From Streptomyces griseus (GTDB lineage: Bacteria > Actinomycetota > Actinomycetes > Streptomycetales > Streptomycetaceae), in contig NZ_UAVD01000011.1 of assembly GCF_900460065.1 (NCBI RefSeq), positions 82,125 to 146,124 on the forward strand: a stretch of DNA of 64,000 bases, read 5' to 3'. The translations under genes were made by a program, and so were the position numbers. Numbering within the stretch: the first letter of the stretch is position 1; each line of letters begins with the position of its first letter. Below, piece by piece: positions 1-9,538 of the stretch. The notes under the pieces were generated by a model. It ran no database searches, was not told the DNA's origin, and saw only the letters and a list, made by a program, of their open reading frames with translations.

Positions 1-1111
1 CCGGCCGCCAGTAGCTGAGCAGCACGCAGGCGAAGCCGAAGACGGAGGAGAACAGCACGGCGTTGCGCGGCACCCCGGAGGAGATCTTCCCGAGCACGGC
101 CGGGCCCTGGCCCCGGGCGACCAGCGACCGGGCCATGCGGGACGCGCCGTAGATGTTGGCGTTCATCGCGGAGAGCAGGGCGATGAGGATGACCACGTTC
201 ATGATCTGCGCGGCGGCCCCGATGCCCAGGTGGTCGAGCATCGCGTAGAAGGGGCCGACCTCGGCGACCTTCGGGTCGTCCCAGGGGACCAGTGTGACGA
301 TGACCGCCATCGAGCCGATGTAGAAGACCGCGATGCGCCACATCGCCGTGCGGACGGCCTTCGCGACGCCCCGCACCGGGTTCTCGGACTCGGCCGCCGC
401 GATGGTGACGGTCTCCAGACCGCCGTACGCGAAGACGGAGGCGAGGAGTCCGATGATGAAGCCATCCATGCCCTTCGGCAGGAAGCCGCCGTCGCCCGTG
501 AGGTTGGTGAGACCGGGCGCGTCCGTGTCGGGCAGCACGCCGAGGATCGCCAGCAGACCGAGCACCAGGAACAGCGTGATCGCGATGACCTTGAGGGCGG
601 CGAACCAGAACTCGAACTCGCCGAAGTTCTTCACGGCGGCCAGGTTCGTCCCGAGGAAGATCACCATGAACAGGGCGACCCACGCCCACTCCGGCGTTCC
701 CGGCAGCCAGCCGCTGACGATCTGCGCGGCCCCGATGCCCTCCAGGCCCACGGCGACGCAGAGCAGGAACCAGAAGGACCAGCCCGCGGTGAACCCGGCC
801 CACGGGCCGATCGCCCGCTCGGCGTGCACGGAGAAGGAACCGGACGCCGGATTGGCGGCCGACATCTCGCCGAGCATGCGCATCACCATCATGACGAGCA
901 GCCCGGAGATGGCGTACGCGACGACGATCGAGGGCCCCGCCGCGGCGATGCCGGCGCCCGAGCCGACGAACAGCCCGGCGCCGATCACCCCGCCGAGGGC
1001 GATCATCGAGAGGTGGCGCTGCTTGAGTCCGTGGGTGAGCGCGGAGTCCGCCGAGGGGCCGGCGGGGGCCGCGGAGTCAGCGGTGGGGGGAGACGCGGAG
1101 GTCCGAGGCAT
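1..1111 (-). CDS. Amino acid permease (APC/AAT family), C-terminus cut by window edge
   Basis: About 370 codons are visible; the 3' end lies outside the window. The product is a multi-spanning cytoplasmic-membrane amino-acid/proton symporter of the APC superfamily. After a Pro/Ala/Ser-rich cytosolic head (to about residue 25) comes the family signature HGLKQRHLSMIALGGVIGAG, then GLFVGSGAGIA, RMLGEMSAANPASGSFS and a conserved NFGEFEFWFAALKV segment, all typical of AAT/GabP-type permeases. The ATG at 1109-1111 is chosen because the family signature follows about 25 residues later; no convincing Shine-Dalgarno sequence is seen. The next permease on the same strand ends 120 bases upstream of this start, so the two may be cotranscribed. 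The substrate cannot be told from sequence; GABA, aromatic or other neutral amino acids are all possible. Confidence 0.9.
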   Translation of the reverse strand, partial: MPRTSASPPTADSAAPAGPSADSALTHGLKQRHLSMIALGGVIGAGLFVGSGAGIAAAGPSIVVAYAISGLLVMMVMRMLGEMSAANPASGSFSVHAERAIGPWAGFTAGWSFWFLLCVAVGLEGIGAAQIVSGWLPGTPEWAWVALFMVIFLGTNLAAVKNFGEFEFWFAALKVIAITLFLVLGLLAILGVLPDTDAPGLTNLTGDGGFLPKGMDGFIIGLLASVFAYGGLETVTIAAAESENPVRGVAKAVRTAMWRIAVFYIGSMAVIVTLVPWDDPKVAEVGPFYAMLDHLGIGAAAQIMNVVILIALLSAMNANIYGASRMARSLVARGQGPAVLGKISSGVPRNAVLFSSVFGFACVLLSYWRP

Positions 1112-1231
1112 GGACGGGCTCTGTTCGGTAGCTGAGACAAGGGACGAACCCACAGTCTGAGCATCCGCACCGCTCACAGGGAACCGGTGTCCGCTATACG
1201 GTCACCAGGCTCACACATGGTGTACACCCGC

Positions 1232-2680
1232 CTACCCGTCGGTGGAGACCGCATCCCCGCGCCGCTCCCGCCACTGCCGACCCACCGCCACCAGCAGTAC
1301 CAGCGCCGTCGCCCCGGCCGACCACAGCACCTGCGGGCGCGCCGCCTCGTCGGTCAGCATGAGCACCAGCACCCCGAACAGCCCGGCCAGCGTCAGCCAG
1401 GTCAGATACGGGAACCACCACATCCGCAGCGCGAGCGCGTCGGGAGCCTCCTGCTCCAGGCGGGCGCGCAGCCGCAGCTGGGAGGCGGCGATCAGCGCCC
1501 AGACGAACAGCAGGACCGCGCCCACCGAGTTGAGCATGTAGAGGAACACCGTGTCCGGCCACACCAGGTTGAGCAGGACGGAGACGAAACCGAAGGCCAC
1601 CGAGGCCAGCACCGCCCGCCGCGGCACCCCGCCCGCCGCTCCCCGGGAGCCCCCGCCCGAGACCTTCAGCAGCCCGCGCGGCGCCTCCCCGCGCTCCGCC
1701 AGCGAGAAGACCATGCGGGAGGAGCCGTACAGATTGGCGTTGAGCGCCGAGAGCAGCGCCACGAACACCACGATGTTCATGATCTGTCCGGCCGACGGGA
1801 CCCCGATCGCGTCCAGCACCTTCACGTACGGGCTCAGCCCTGCCCGCTGCGCGGTCCACGGCAGCACGGTCACGATCACCAGCATCGAGCCGACGTAGAA
1901 GAAGAGGATGCGCACCACCGCGCTGCGCACCGCCCGCCCCACCGCGCGCGCCGGGTCGTCCGTCTCGGCGGCAGCGATGGTGACGACCTCCAGGCCGCCG
2001 AAGGCGAACACCACCGTCAGCACCCCGGAGACGACCCCGCTCCAGCCGTTCGGCAGGAAGCCGCTCTGGCCGGTCAGGTTGGCCATCCCGACCGGGTCGG
2101 TGTCCGGGAGCAGTCCGAAGACCGCCAGCCCGCCGAGCACCAGGAAGACCACGATCGCCCCGACCTTCAAGGAGGCGAACCAGAACTCGAACTCACCGAA
2201 GTTCTTCACCGCCGTCAGGTTCGCGGCGGTGAACACCACCATGAACAGCAGTACCCACGCCCACGGTTCGACGCCGGGCACCCAGCCGTGGGCGATCTGC
2301 GCCGCGGCCGTCGCCTCCACGGCGAGGACCACCACCAGCAGGAACCAGTACAGCCAGCCGACACTGAATCCGGCCCACCGTCCGAGCGCCCGCTCGGCGT
2401 GCACGGAGAACGAACCGGAGGCGGGCATCGCGGCGGACATCTCGCCCAGCATCCGCATCACCAGCATCGCGAGCGCCCCCGCGATCAGATACGAGACCAC
2501 GATGGCGGGCCCCGCCACCGCGATCCCCGCGCCGGAGCCCACGAACAGCCCCGCCCCGATCACCCCGCCGAGCCCCAGCATCGTCAGATGGCGCTGCTTG
2601 AGCCCGTGCGACAGCGGCTCGGCCGGAACGGCCCCGGACGCGGGAGGAGAAGCCGGGGTGGGGGGAGGGGCCTCGTGCAT
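1232..2680 (-). CDS. Amino acid permease (APC/AAT family)
   Basis: The product has 482 residues, the usual length for the family, with about 12 predicted membrane spans. It carries the same SHGLKQRHLTMLGLGGVIG entry motif, RMLGEMSAAMPASGSFSVHA and KNFGEFEFWFASLKVGA as its two neighbours, so it is a proton-coupled amino-acid importer of the inner membrane. The ATG at 2678-2680 is followed by a Pro/Ala-rich head of about 28 residues before the first helix. The stretch in front of the ATG is C-rich with no clear Shine-Dalgarno sequence. It lies upstream of the truncated permease on the same strand, which points to tandem duplication and possible cotranscription. The substrate is unknown. Confidence 0.92.
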   Translation of the reverse strand: MHEAPPPTPASPPASGAVPAEPLSHGLKQRHLTMLGLGGVIGAGLFVGSGAGIAVAGPAIVVSYLIAGALAMLVMRMLGEMSAAMPASGSFSVHAERALGRWAGFSVGWLYWFLLVVVLAVEATAAAQIAHGWVPGVEPWAWVLLFMVVFTAANLTAVKNFGEFEFWFASLKVGAIVVFLVLGGLAVFGLLPDTDPVGMANLTGQSGFLPNGWSGVVSGVLTVVFAFGGLEVVTIAAAETDDPARAVGRAVRSAVVRILFFYVGSMLVIVTVLPWTAQRAGLSPYVKVLDAIGVPSAGQIMNIVVFVALLSALNANLYGSSRMVFSLAERGEAPRGLLKVSGGGSRGAAGGVPRRAVLASVAFGFVSVLLNLVWPDTVFLYMLNSVGAVLLFVWALIAASQLRLRARLEQEAPDALALRMWWFPYLTWLTLAGLFGVLVLMLTDEAARPQVLWSAGATALVLLVAVGRQWRERRGDAVSTDG

Positions 2681-2834
2681 GGGGGGAGGGTCACTCTCGG
2701 ATCAGCGGGTAGCGGCGGGGTGTGGCGGGGGCGTTCGGGGGCCGACCAGAGCGAGCTGATCGTTTATGGGGAAGCTACAGTCTCGCCGATCCCCGCTCTC
2801 CCCGCCAAAATGCGCCCGCGCGCCCCTCACCTCA

Positions 2835-2954
2835 GTGACGAGCGTCACGCGTCGGAGTGATTGCGGCCCCGGCTTTGTGTGAATCCCACCAAGGCAGCAA
2901 CCGCCGCTTTGTGGGCGGCTGATGGTGATCGAGCGTTAACCCGTGGGCTAACGT
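2835..2954 (+). promoter_or_regulatory. bioY promoter region with two palindromes, candidate operator
   Basis: The 347-base gap between the permease and bioY holds no gene. It contains a perfect palindrome GTGACG-AG-CGTCAC at 2835-2848. Closer to bioY is a near-perfect inverted repeat GTTAACCC-GT-GGGCTAAC at 2935-2952 (one mismatch), whose right arm overlaps a TAACGT sequence (2949-2954) that fits a TAnnnT -10 element. An inverted repeat lying on the -10 box of a vitamin importer suggests repressor control. It does not resemble the BirA or BioQ boxes I know, so the regulator is unknown. This is inference from position and symmetry. Confidence 0.4.
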
Positions 2955-3027
2955 CGGCGGGAGCCCGACCCCACCCTGCCCGGCCGGGGGCCCTCTTGGC
3001 CCACCTGCCCTCACCCGCGGAGTCCCG

Positions 3028-3621
3028 ATGAGCACTGCTGCCGCCCCCGTCCGCTCCGGAGCGGTCCTCGCCGACCTGCTGCCCGCAGCCCGGCACCGCT
3101 ACGCCGTGGACGCGGCCCTCGTCCTCGGCGGCGCGGCCCTGACCGGCATAGCGGCCCAGATCGCCGTCCCGGTCCCCGGCTCCCCGGTCCCGGTCACCGG
3201 CCAGACCTTCGCCGCGCTCCTCATCGGCACCGCGCTGGGCGCCCGCCGCGGCTTCCTCTCCCTCGCGCTGTACGCCCTCGTCGGCATGGCCGGCGTGCCG
3301 TGGTTCGCCGAGGCGTCCTCGGGCTGGAGCATGCCGTCCCTCGGCTATGTCTTCGGCATGCTCCTGGCCGCCACCGTCGTCGGCGCCCTCGCCCGCCGCG
3401 GCGGCGACCGCTCCGTGCCGCGCACCGCGGGCACGATGGTCCTCGGCTCCGCGATCATCTACGCCATCGGCGTGCCGTACCTGGCGCTCTCCACCGGGAT
3501 GTCGCTGAGCGCCGCCGTCGCGGCCGGCCTCACCCCGTTCCTGATCGGCGACGCCCTCAAGGCGGCGCTGGCCATGGGCGTCCTGCCGGCCGCCTGGAAG
3601 CTGCTCGGCCGTCGCGGCTGA
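3028..3621 (+). CDS. bioY: BioY family biotin transporter S-component
   Basis: The 197-residue polytopic membrane protein has the length expected for BioY, the biotin-binding S-component of energy-coupling-factor transporters. It shows the family pattern: a first helix ending in QIAVPVPGSPVPVTGQTFAALLIG, then LGARRGFLSLALYALVGMAGVPWF, a LGYVFGMLLAA helix, a GVPYLAL segment and a C-terminal FLIGDALKAALAMG helix. The ATG at 3028 has a GGAG Shine-Dalgarno sequence about 8 bases upstream. No ECF T-component or ATPase lies nearby, so it either uses a shared ECF module encoded elsewhere or works alone, as reported for some solitary BioY proteins. It is transcribed alone and faces the FAD-oxidoreductase tail to tail. 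See the candidate operator upstream. Confidence 0.93.
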   Translation: MSTAAAPVRSGAVLADLLPAARHRYAVDAALVLGGAALTGIAAQIAVPVPGSPVPVTGQTFAALLIGTALGARRGFLSLALYALVGMAGVPWFAEASSGWSMPSLGYVFGMLLAATVVGALARRGGDRSVPRTAGTMVLGSAIIYAIGVPYLALSTGMSLSAAVAAGLTPFLIGDALKAALAMGVLPAAWKLLGRRG

Positions 3622-3643
3622 CCCGCTTCCCCCACGCGAGGGT

Positions 3644-4951
3644 TCAGCCCTCGTAAGGCCCCCCGAAGAGGCCCGCCGGATCGTACTGGGAGACCAGGCC
3701 GGCGAGCCTCTTCGCCGTTTCCGGCTCATGGAAACCGTGCGTGCGGTCCCCGCCGCCGAAGCAGAAGTTGGCCGCGCGCCCCTGGACGAGCGGGCCCAGC
3801 ACTCCGGACACCTCCCCGTACAGCGCGCGCACCGACGGCACGTCCGTCGTGTCCAGTACGGAGATCAGACCCAGCAGGAACCCGGCGTCCCGGTGGGGCA
3901 CCGCGCTCGCCGGCTCCGACCGCCCGGCCATGGCCCCGCCGAGATGGGTCAGCTGCACCACGTTCATCATCGGCGCCCCGGGGCCCGCCAGCTCCAGCAC
4001 CCGCGCGGCCCGCGCCGCGTCCAGCTCCCGGAGCATCAGCCCCTCCCCGTAGTAGGCGTGCGGGAACGGCGGGTCGTTGTGGATCGTCGGACTCTGCGCG
4101 TACGGCATCTCGCGCAGCGAGTCCGCCAGGGCCGGGCCGATCGCCCGCAGCGGGGCCACCAGCCGCTCGCCCTCGGCCGCGTCCCCCGTGAACGCCACCC
4201 GCACCGAGACGACGTACCGCCCGCGCACCTCCTCGGGCACCTGCGGAAGATCCGGGTAGGGGAGCGCGGCCAGGGAGGACGTCAGGGTGTCCGGCACGCT
4301 CCGGGTCCACTCCAGATAGCGGGCCGCGACCTCGGCCGCCCGCTCCCCGCCGAAGGCGAGAGCACCCCCGTACAGCCGCTCCACCGCCACCAGTCCGATC
4401 TCCAGCGAGGTCACCACCCCCAGCCGCCGACCGCCCCCGCGCAGCCCCCAGAACAGTTCCGGCTCGCGCTCCGGCGTGACCCGGCGCCGAACCCCGTCGG
4501 CGGTCACCACCTCCAGCGCCCGCACATGGTCGGCGGCGTACCCGAACTCCCGGGCCAGGATGCCCAGTCCACCGCCCAGCGTGTAGGAGACCGCGCCCAC
4601 CGAGGGCGACGAGCCGTTCAGCGGGGCCAGCCCGTGCGGGAGCGCCGCCGCGGTCACCGCGCCCCAGGTCGCGCCCGCGCCGACCGTGGCGGTGCGGGAG
4701 ACCGGATCGACGGTGACGGAGTCCAGGGCGCGGGTGACGACCAGCACGCCGCCCTCCACCGCCCCGGGCAGCCCGTGCCCGGTGGCATGCGCGGCCAGGC
4801 GGAGCCCGTGCCCGGCGGCGTACGCCACGGCCTCCCGCACGTCGTCCGGGGTGCGGGCCTCGACCAGCCGGTCGGGCCGGATCGGGAAGCCGGTCTGGAA
4901 CGTGGCGGGACCGGCGGGGACGGCGGTTCCTTCGGCGCCTGCGGAAACCAT
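3644..4951 (-). CDS. FAD-binding oxidoreductase (berberine-bridge/VAO type)
   Basis: The 435-residue flavoprotein has an N-terminal FAD_binding_4 (PCMH) domain. It has RPDRLVEARTPDDVREAV, the flavin-proximal AHATGHG, with a His where family members attach FAD covalently, and VGAVSYTLGGGLGILAREFG. A C-terminal BBE-type tail ends in YDPAGLFGG. The usual FWALRGGGGNFGVVT motif reads FWGLRGGGRRLGVVTS here, a departure at two normally conserved positions. No signal peptide is seen, so it is probably cytoplasmic. The ATG at 4949-4951 has AGGAGAG about 9 bases upstream. It lies 113 bases beyond the end of a permease on the same strand, but a strong terminator separates them. The substrate is not predictable; relatives oxidise alcohols, sugars or reticuline-like compounds. 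Confidence 0.88.
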   Translation of the reverse strand: MVSAGAEGTAVPAGPATFQTGFPIRPDRLVEARTPDDVREAVAYAAGHGLRLAAHATGHGLPGAVEGGVLVVTRALDSVTVDPVSRTATVGAGATWGAVTAAALPHGLAPLNGSSPSVGAVSYTLGGGLGILAREFGYAADHVRALEVVTADGVRRRVTPEREPELFWGLRGGGRRLGVVTSLEIGLVAVERLYGGALAFGGERAAEVAARYLEWTRSVPDTLTSSLAALPYPDLPQVPEEVRGRYVVSVRVAFTGDAAEGERLVAPLRAIGPALADSLREMPYAQSPTIHNDPPFPHAYYGEGLMLRELDAARAARVLELAGPGAPMMNVVQLTHLGGAMAGRSEPASAVPHRDAGFLLGLISVLDTTDVPSVRALYGEVSGVLGPLVQGRAANFCFGGGDRTHGFHEPETAKRLAGLVSQYDPAGLFGGPYEG

Positions 4952-4997
4952 GAGGGGCGACTCTCCTTCGCTCGCGTTCTGGGCGGTACGAAGAAAA

Positions 4998-5044
4998 GCC
5001 TCCCCGGATTACCTGACATCCTCGGTCAGGTAATCCGGGGAGGC
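4998..5044 (-). terminator. Rho-independent terminator of the 5064-6497 permease
   Basis: A perfect 19-base inverted repeat (arms 4998-5016 and 5026-5044, 9-base loop) ends on the minus strand in TTTTCTT. It starts 20 bases past the permease stop codon and precedes the FAD-oxidoreductase start, so it should insulate the two genes. Confidence 0.85.
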
Positions 5045-5063
5045 GGGCACCGATCTCCCGGTG

Positions 5064-6497
5064 CTACTTCGCGACGGCCTTGCGGTCGCGCATCTCCCGG
5101 AACAGCGAGATGCCCACCACCAGGGCCGCGACCAGCAACGACAGCACGACCTGCTCGCGGGCGGTGTCGTCGGTCAGCATGTAGACGAGGACGAAGGAGA
5201 TCATCGCGATCGTCGCCCAGGTGAGGTACGGGAACAGCCACATCCGTACGACCAGCTTGCCGGGGGTCTCGCGCAGGATGATCCCGCGCATCCGCAGCTG
5301 GGTGAAGCAGATGACCAGCCACACGAACAGCGCGACCGCGCCGGAGGAGTTCAGCAGGAACTGGAACACCGTGTCGGGCCACTGGTAGTTGAAGAACACC
5401 GCCACGAAGCCGAAGACGACCGAGGACAGGATCGCCGCCTGCGGCACACCGCGCTTGTTGACCCGGGCGAAGGACTTCGGCGCGTCGCCCCGCTCGCCGA
5501 GCGAGAACGCCATCCGGGAGGCGGTGTAGAGGCCCGAGTTGAGGCAGGACAGCACGGCCGTCAGCACGATGAAGTCCATGACCTGCCCGGCGTGCGGGAT
5601 CCCGATCACGTCGAGGGCGGCGACGTAGCTGCCCTTCTCGACGATCGACGGGTCGTTCCACGGCAGCAGCGTCAGCACCACGAAGATCGAGCCGAGGTAG
5701 AAGACGGCGATACGCCAGATCACGCTGTTGGTGGCCTTGGAGACGGCCCGCTGCGGGTCCGCCGACTCGCCGGCGGCCAGCGTCACGATCTCACTGCCCA
5801 TGAACGAGAAGACGACCATCAGCACACCGGTCAGGATCGCGCCGGGCCCCTCGGGGAAGAACCCGCCGGTGTCCGTCAGATGCGCCAGCCCCGACCCGGC
5901 GTTGTCCGACCCCGGCAGGAACCCGAAGACCGCGAGCAGGCCGATCACCACGAACGCGCCGATCGCCACGACCTTGATCCCGGCGAACCAGAACTCGAAC
6001 TCGCCGTAACTGCCCACCGAGACCAGGTTGGTGGCGGTCAGCACGACCATCACGATCAGCGCCCAGGCCCACTGGGGGACCCCCGGGATCCAGCTCTCCA
6101 GGATCTTCGCGCCCGCGGTGGCCTCGACGGCGAGCACCACGACCCAGAAGAACCAGTAGAGCCAGCCGATGGAGAAACCGGCCCAACGGCCGAGCGCCTG
6201 GTCGGCGTAGGCGGAGAAGGAGCCGGAGCTCGGCCGGGCGGCGGCCATCTCGCCGAGCATCCGCATCACGAGGACGACCATCAGGCCGACCATCGCGTAC
6301 GACAGCAGGATCGCCGGGCCCGCGGCCGCGATCCCCGCGCTGGAGCCCACGAAGAGCCCGGCGCCGATCACACCCCCGATCGCGATCATCGAGAGGTGGC
6401 GGTTCTTCAGGCCTGCCTGAAGCCCGCCCGACGAGTCCGGCCGGTCCGGCTCACCGGGCTCCTGGCCCGGCTTCGCCAGCGTCGTCTGCGACGTCAT
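5064..6497 (-). CDS. Amino acid permease (APC/AAT family)
   Basis: The 477-residue membrane transporter is the third paralogue in the window. It has GLKNRHLSMIAIGGVIGAG, GLFVGSSAGIAAAGPAI, VMRMLGEMAAARPSSGSFS and the YGEFEFWFAGIKV segment, with about 12 membrane spans. The reading frame is open up to 6653, but I place the start at the ATG 6495-6497 because the family motif follows about 28 residues later, as in the two paralogues. A GGATT element lies about 8 bases upstream of this ATG. The upstream extension would be basic and non-conserved. It is more diverged from the two permeases at 1-2680 than they are from each other. It is monocistronic with its own terminator, and the gap to divergent rpiB (6498-6722) holds the promoters. 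The substrate is unknown. Confidence 0.9.
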   Translation of the reverse strand: MTSQTTLAKPGQEPGEPDRPDSSGGLQAGLKNRHLSMIAIGGVIGAGLFVGSSAGIAAAGPAILLSYAMVGLMVVLVMRMLGEMAAARPSSGSFSAYADQALGRWAGFSIGWLYWFFWVVVLAVEATAGAKILESWIPGVPQWAWALIVMVVLTATNLVSVGSYGEFEFWFAGIKVVAIGAFVVIGLLAVFGFLPGSDNAGSGLAHLTDTGGFFPEGPGAILTGVLMVVFSFMGSEIVTLAAGESADPQRAVSKATNSVIWRIAVFYLGSIFVVLTLLPWNDPSIVEKGSYVAALDVIGIPHAGQVMDFIVLTAVLSCLNSGLYTASRMAFSLGERGDAPKSFARVNKRGVPQAAILSSVVFGFVAVFFNYQWPDTVFQFLLNSSGAVALFVWLVICFTQLRMRGIILRETPGKLVVRMWLFPYLTWATIAMISFVLVYMLTDDTAREQVVLSLLVAALVVGISLFREMRDRKAVAK

Positions 6498-6722
6498 GGG
6501 GGGAATCCTTACGTTTGGTGCGTGAGGGTATGCCCTGCTCCGCCGTGGGGTGGTGCGGAGACAAGGCCACGCATTCAAGCCCGGAAAGACGCGGAAGCGG
6601 AACCCCCTCTTTCGGATCGTTTGCCCGATCGTTGCCCGAGTGGCGTCGGCCACATCGGACGCGGCGGGAGGCCCCGACCCCGCTGACGGTTACCCCGCGA
6701 AGTTCGTGCCACACTTCGCACC

Positions 6723-7211
<489 letters not shown>

Positions 7212-7304
7212 CCCCGCCCCCACCCCTTGCGTGCCGCCGGGTCCCGGACCCGGCGGCACGGCCATGCCACCGCCCGTCCTCGTCGCAGTCGCAGGAGCCC
7301 CACC

Positions 7305-8129
7305 GTGCCCGAGGGACACACCATCCGCCGTCTCGCCGACGACCACGCCGAAAGGTTCGCGGGCGCGCCGGTCCGGGTGACCAGCCCGCAGGGGAAGTTC
7401 TCCGACAGCGCGGCCCTGCTCGACGGGCGGACCCTGACCGCCACCGACGCCCACGGCAAGCACCTCTTCCTCGGCTTCGGCGACACCGGCTGGGTCCACA
7501 TCCACCTCGGCCTCTTCGGCAAGCTCGGCTTCGGCGCCGCCCCGCCCCCGCCGCCCACCGACACCGTCCGCCTCCGCCTGGTCAACGCCGCTCACCACGC
7601 GGATCTGCGCGGCCCCACCACCTGCGCCCTGATCACCGAGCCCGAGAAGCGCGCGATACACGAGCGCCTGGGCCCCGACCCGCTGCGCGGCGACGAGGAC
7701 GGCGAGCGGGCCTGGCAGCGGATCTCCCGCAGCCGGACCACGATCGCCGCCCTCTTGATGGACCAGAAGGTCATCGCGGGCGTCGGCAACGTGTACCGCG
7801 CCGAGGTCCTCTTCCGCCACGGCATCGACCCCTACCGCGCGGGCCGGGACCTCACCCGCGCCACGTGGGACACGATCTGGGCGGACCTGGGGGACCTGAT
7901 GCGCGAAGGCGTGCGGAACAACCGGATCGACACCGTCCGCCCCGAACACCTCCCCGAGGCCATGGGCCGCCCGCCCCGCAAGGACGACCACGGCGGCGAG
8001 GTCTACGTCTACCGCCGCGCCAACCTCCCCTGCCACATCTGCGGTACGGAGATCCGCACCGCGGACCTGGTCTCCCGCAACCTCTTCTGGTGCCCCCGGT
8101 GCCAGCCCTCCGGACCCTCCGACGACTGA
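7305..8129 (+). CDS. Fpg/Nei family DNA glycosylase (endonuclease VIII-like)
   Basis: The 274-residue bifunctional DNA glycosylase/AP lyase acts in base-excision repair of oxidised bases. The N-terminus reads MPEGHTIRRLA. After Met removal Pro is the catalytic nucleophile and Glu3 the proton donor, and PEGHT is the Nei form rather than Fpg PELPEVE. A helix-two-turn-helix with MDQKVIAGVGNVYRAEVLF follows. A C-terminal zinc finger has CHICGTEI and CPRC cysteine pairs, ending near the stop. The frame is open from 7227, but GTG 7305 is the start because it puts Pro at position 2 and has GCAGGAG 7 bases upstream. It probably forms a short operon with rpiB. Lesion preference cannot be told from sequence. 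Confidence 0.94.
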   Translation: MPEGHTIRRLADDHAERFAGAPVRVTSPQGKFSDSAALLDGRTLTATDAHGKHLFLGFGDTGWVHIHLGLFGKLGFGAAPPPPPTDTVRLRLVNAAHHADLRGPTTCALITEPEKRAIHERLGPDPLRGDEDGERAWQRISRSRTTIAALLMDQKVIAGVGNVYRAEVLFRHGIDPYRAGRDLTRATWDTIWADLGDLMREGVRNNRIDTVRPEHLPEAMGRPPRKDDHGGEVYVYRRANLPCHICGTEIRTADLVSRNLFWCPRCQPSGPSDD

Positions 8130-8242
8130 CGTCCCGCCCCGCGCACCCGTGTCATATGCCAGACGAAAACGGCTCCCGGCGCACGGACGGTCCCCTTTCG
8201 AGCACATTGTCACCGGGGTCCCCCTGCACCGGAGGCGTCCGG

Positions 8243-9406
8243 GTGGATAAGGTCCCGGCAGTGGCCCGTAGCGGAGGAGTAGACGACTTCGGGGCCCGGT
8301 GGCGCAGGAAATGGCACCGGGCCCGCATCGGCCTGCGCCGATCCGGGGTCGACTACTTCCGCGGCGACGGCTCCGACTGGATCGCCCTGGCAGGCCTGCT
8401 GCTGACGATCCCCGCCATCACCCTCGCCACCGTCGCGAGCCCGGTCTGGATCGACCCGGCCGCCCTCGCCCTGCCCATCGTGGCGGGCGGCCTGCTGCTG
8501 CGCCCCGCCAGCCTGCTGGGCCTCTACGCGACGGCCGCCGGCGCCCTGATCCTCGAGGCGCTCACGCTCGGCCCGTACCTGGACGGCCCCGCCCGGGTCA
8601 CCCCCGGCACGGTGCTCGTCGTCGCCGCCTGCGGCTTCTTCGGGCTGATCCTGGCCCAGTTCCGGGCCCGGGTCGGCGTGCCCTGGCGGCGCGGCGGCAC
8701 GATGCTCTTCGACCTGCGCGAACGCATCCGGGTCCAGAGCTCCCTGCCCCGGCTGCCCCAGGGCTGGCACCGCGAGATGGCCCTGCGCCCGGCCGGCGGA
8801 CAGTCGTTCTCCGGGGACTTCGTCGTCGCGGCCCGCACCCACGGGGGCCGCACCCTGGAGGCCGTCCTCACCGACGTCTCCGGCAAGGGCATGGACGCGG
8901 GCTCCCGGGCCCTGCTGCTGTCCGGCGCCTTCGGCGGACTGCTCGGCTCGCTGCCCCCGCACGCCTTCCTGCCCGCCGCCAACGGCTACCTGCTGCGCCA
9001 GGACTGGGACGAGGGCTTCGCCACCTCGATCCACCTGGTGCTGGACCTGGAATCGGGCGACTACGAGATCTTCTCCGCGGGCCATCCGCCCGCTCTCCAA
9101 CTGCACGCGAACACGGGGCAGTGGGAGGAGAAGTCCGGGGAGGGACCCCTGCTCGGCGTCTACGACGGGGCCGAGTTCGACGCGGTGAAGGGATCGCTCG
9201 CCCCCGGCGACGTCCTGATGCTGTTCACCGACGGACTGGTGGAGGCCGCCGACCGCGACATCGCGGAGGGCATCGACCGGCTGACGGGCGAGGCCGACCG
9301 CTATGTCTCCACCGGTTTCGAGGGCGCGGCCTGGCACCTGATCGAGGCCTGCGCCAAGGACGTCAACGACGACCGCGCCCTGCTGCTCCTCTCCCGCCGG
9401 GCCTGA
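8243..9406 (+). CDS. Membrane-anchored PP2C/SpoIIE-type serine phosphatase
   Basis: The 387-residue protein has a basic N-terminus and about three to four transmembrane helices (roughly residues 45-150), then a cytosolic SpoIIE/RsbU PP2C domain (roughly 170-385). Metal and catalytic motifs are visible: FSGDF, LTDVSGKGMDAG, FSAGHPPAL and LFTDGLVEA. Such enzymes dephosphorylate anti-anti-sigma proteins and so control alternative sigma factors, which Streptomyces has in large numbers. I choose GTG 8243 because GGAG lies 8 bases upstream; an ATG at 8156 in the same frame lacks a ribosome site. No anti-sigma or anti-anti-sigma gene is adjacent, so the partner is unknown. No PAS or GAF sensor domain is present, so the membrane part may do the sensing. 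Confidence 0.9.
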   Translation: MDKVPAVARSGGVDDFGARWRRKWHRARIGLRRSGVDYFRGDGSDWIALAGLLLTIPAITLATVASPVWIDPAALALPIVAGGLLLRPASLLGLYATAAGALILEALTLGPYLDGPARVTPGTVLVVAACGFFGLILAQFRARVGVPWRRGGTMLFDLRERIRVQSSLPRLPQGWHREMALRPAGGQSFSGDFVVAARTHGGRTLEAVLTDVSGKGMDAGSRALLLSGAFGGLLGSLPPHAFLPAANGYLLRQDWDEGFATSIHLVLDLESGDYEIFSAGHPPALQLHANTGQWEEKSGEGPLLGVYDGAEFDAVKGSLAPGDVLMLFTDGLVEAADRDIAEGIDRLTGEADRYVSTGFEGAAWHLIEACAKDVNDDRALLLLSRRA

Positions 9407-9469
9407 GCCGCCCTGCGGCCGGGCCACGGGCGCCGGGCGGCACACCGAGGAGCGGCGGCCACCGGACGC

Positions 9470-9531
9470 CGAACGGCGGAGAGGCGCCCGTCACCCGGAG
9501 ACCGGGTATCGGGGCGCCTCTCCGCCGTTCG
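9470..9531. terminator. Bidirectional terminator between phosphatase and antiporter
   Basis: A 20-base-pair inverted repeat (arms 9470-9489 and 9512-9531) lies between two convergent genes, directly past the antiporter stop. It can end transcription from both sides. Confidence 0.8.
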
Positions 9532-9538
9532 CCGTCGT

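Noticed and set aside
2681..3027. Riboswitch upstream of bioY
   Set aside because: No known biotin riboswitch exists and no conserved aptamer core was seen; the palindromes fit protein operators better.
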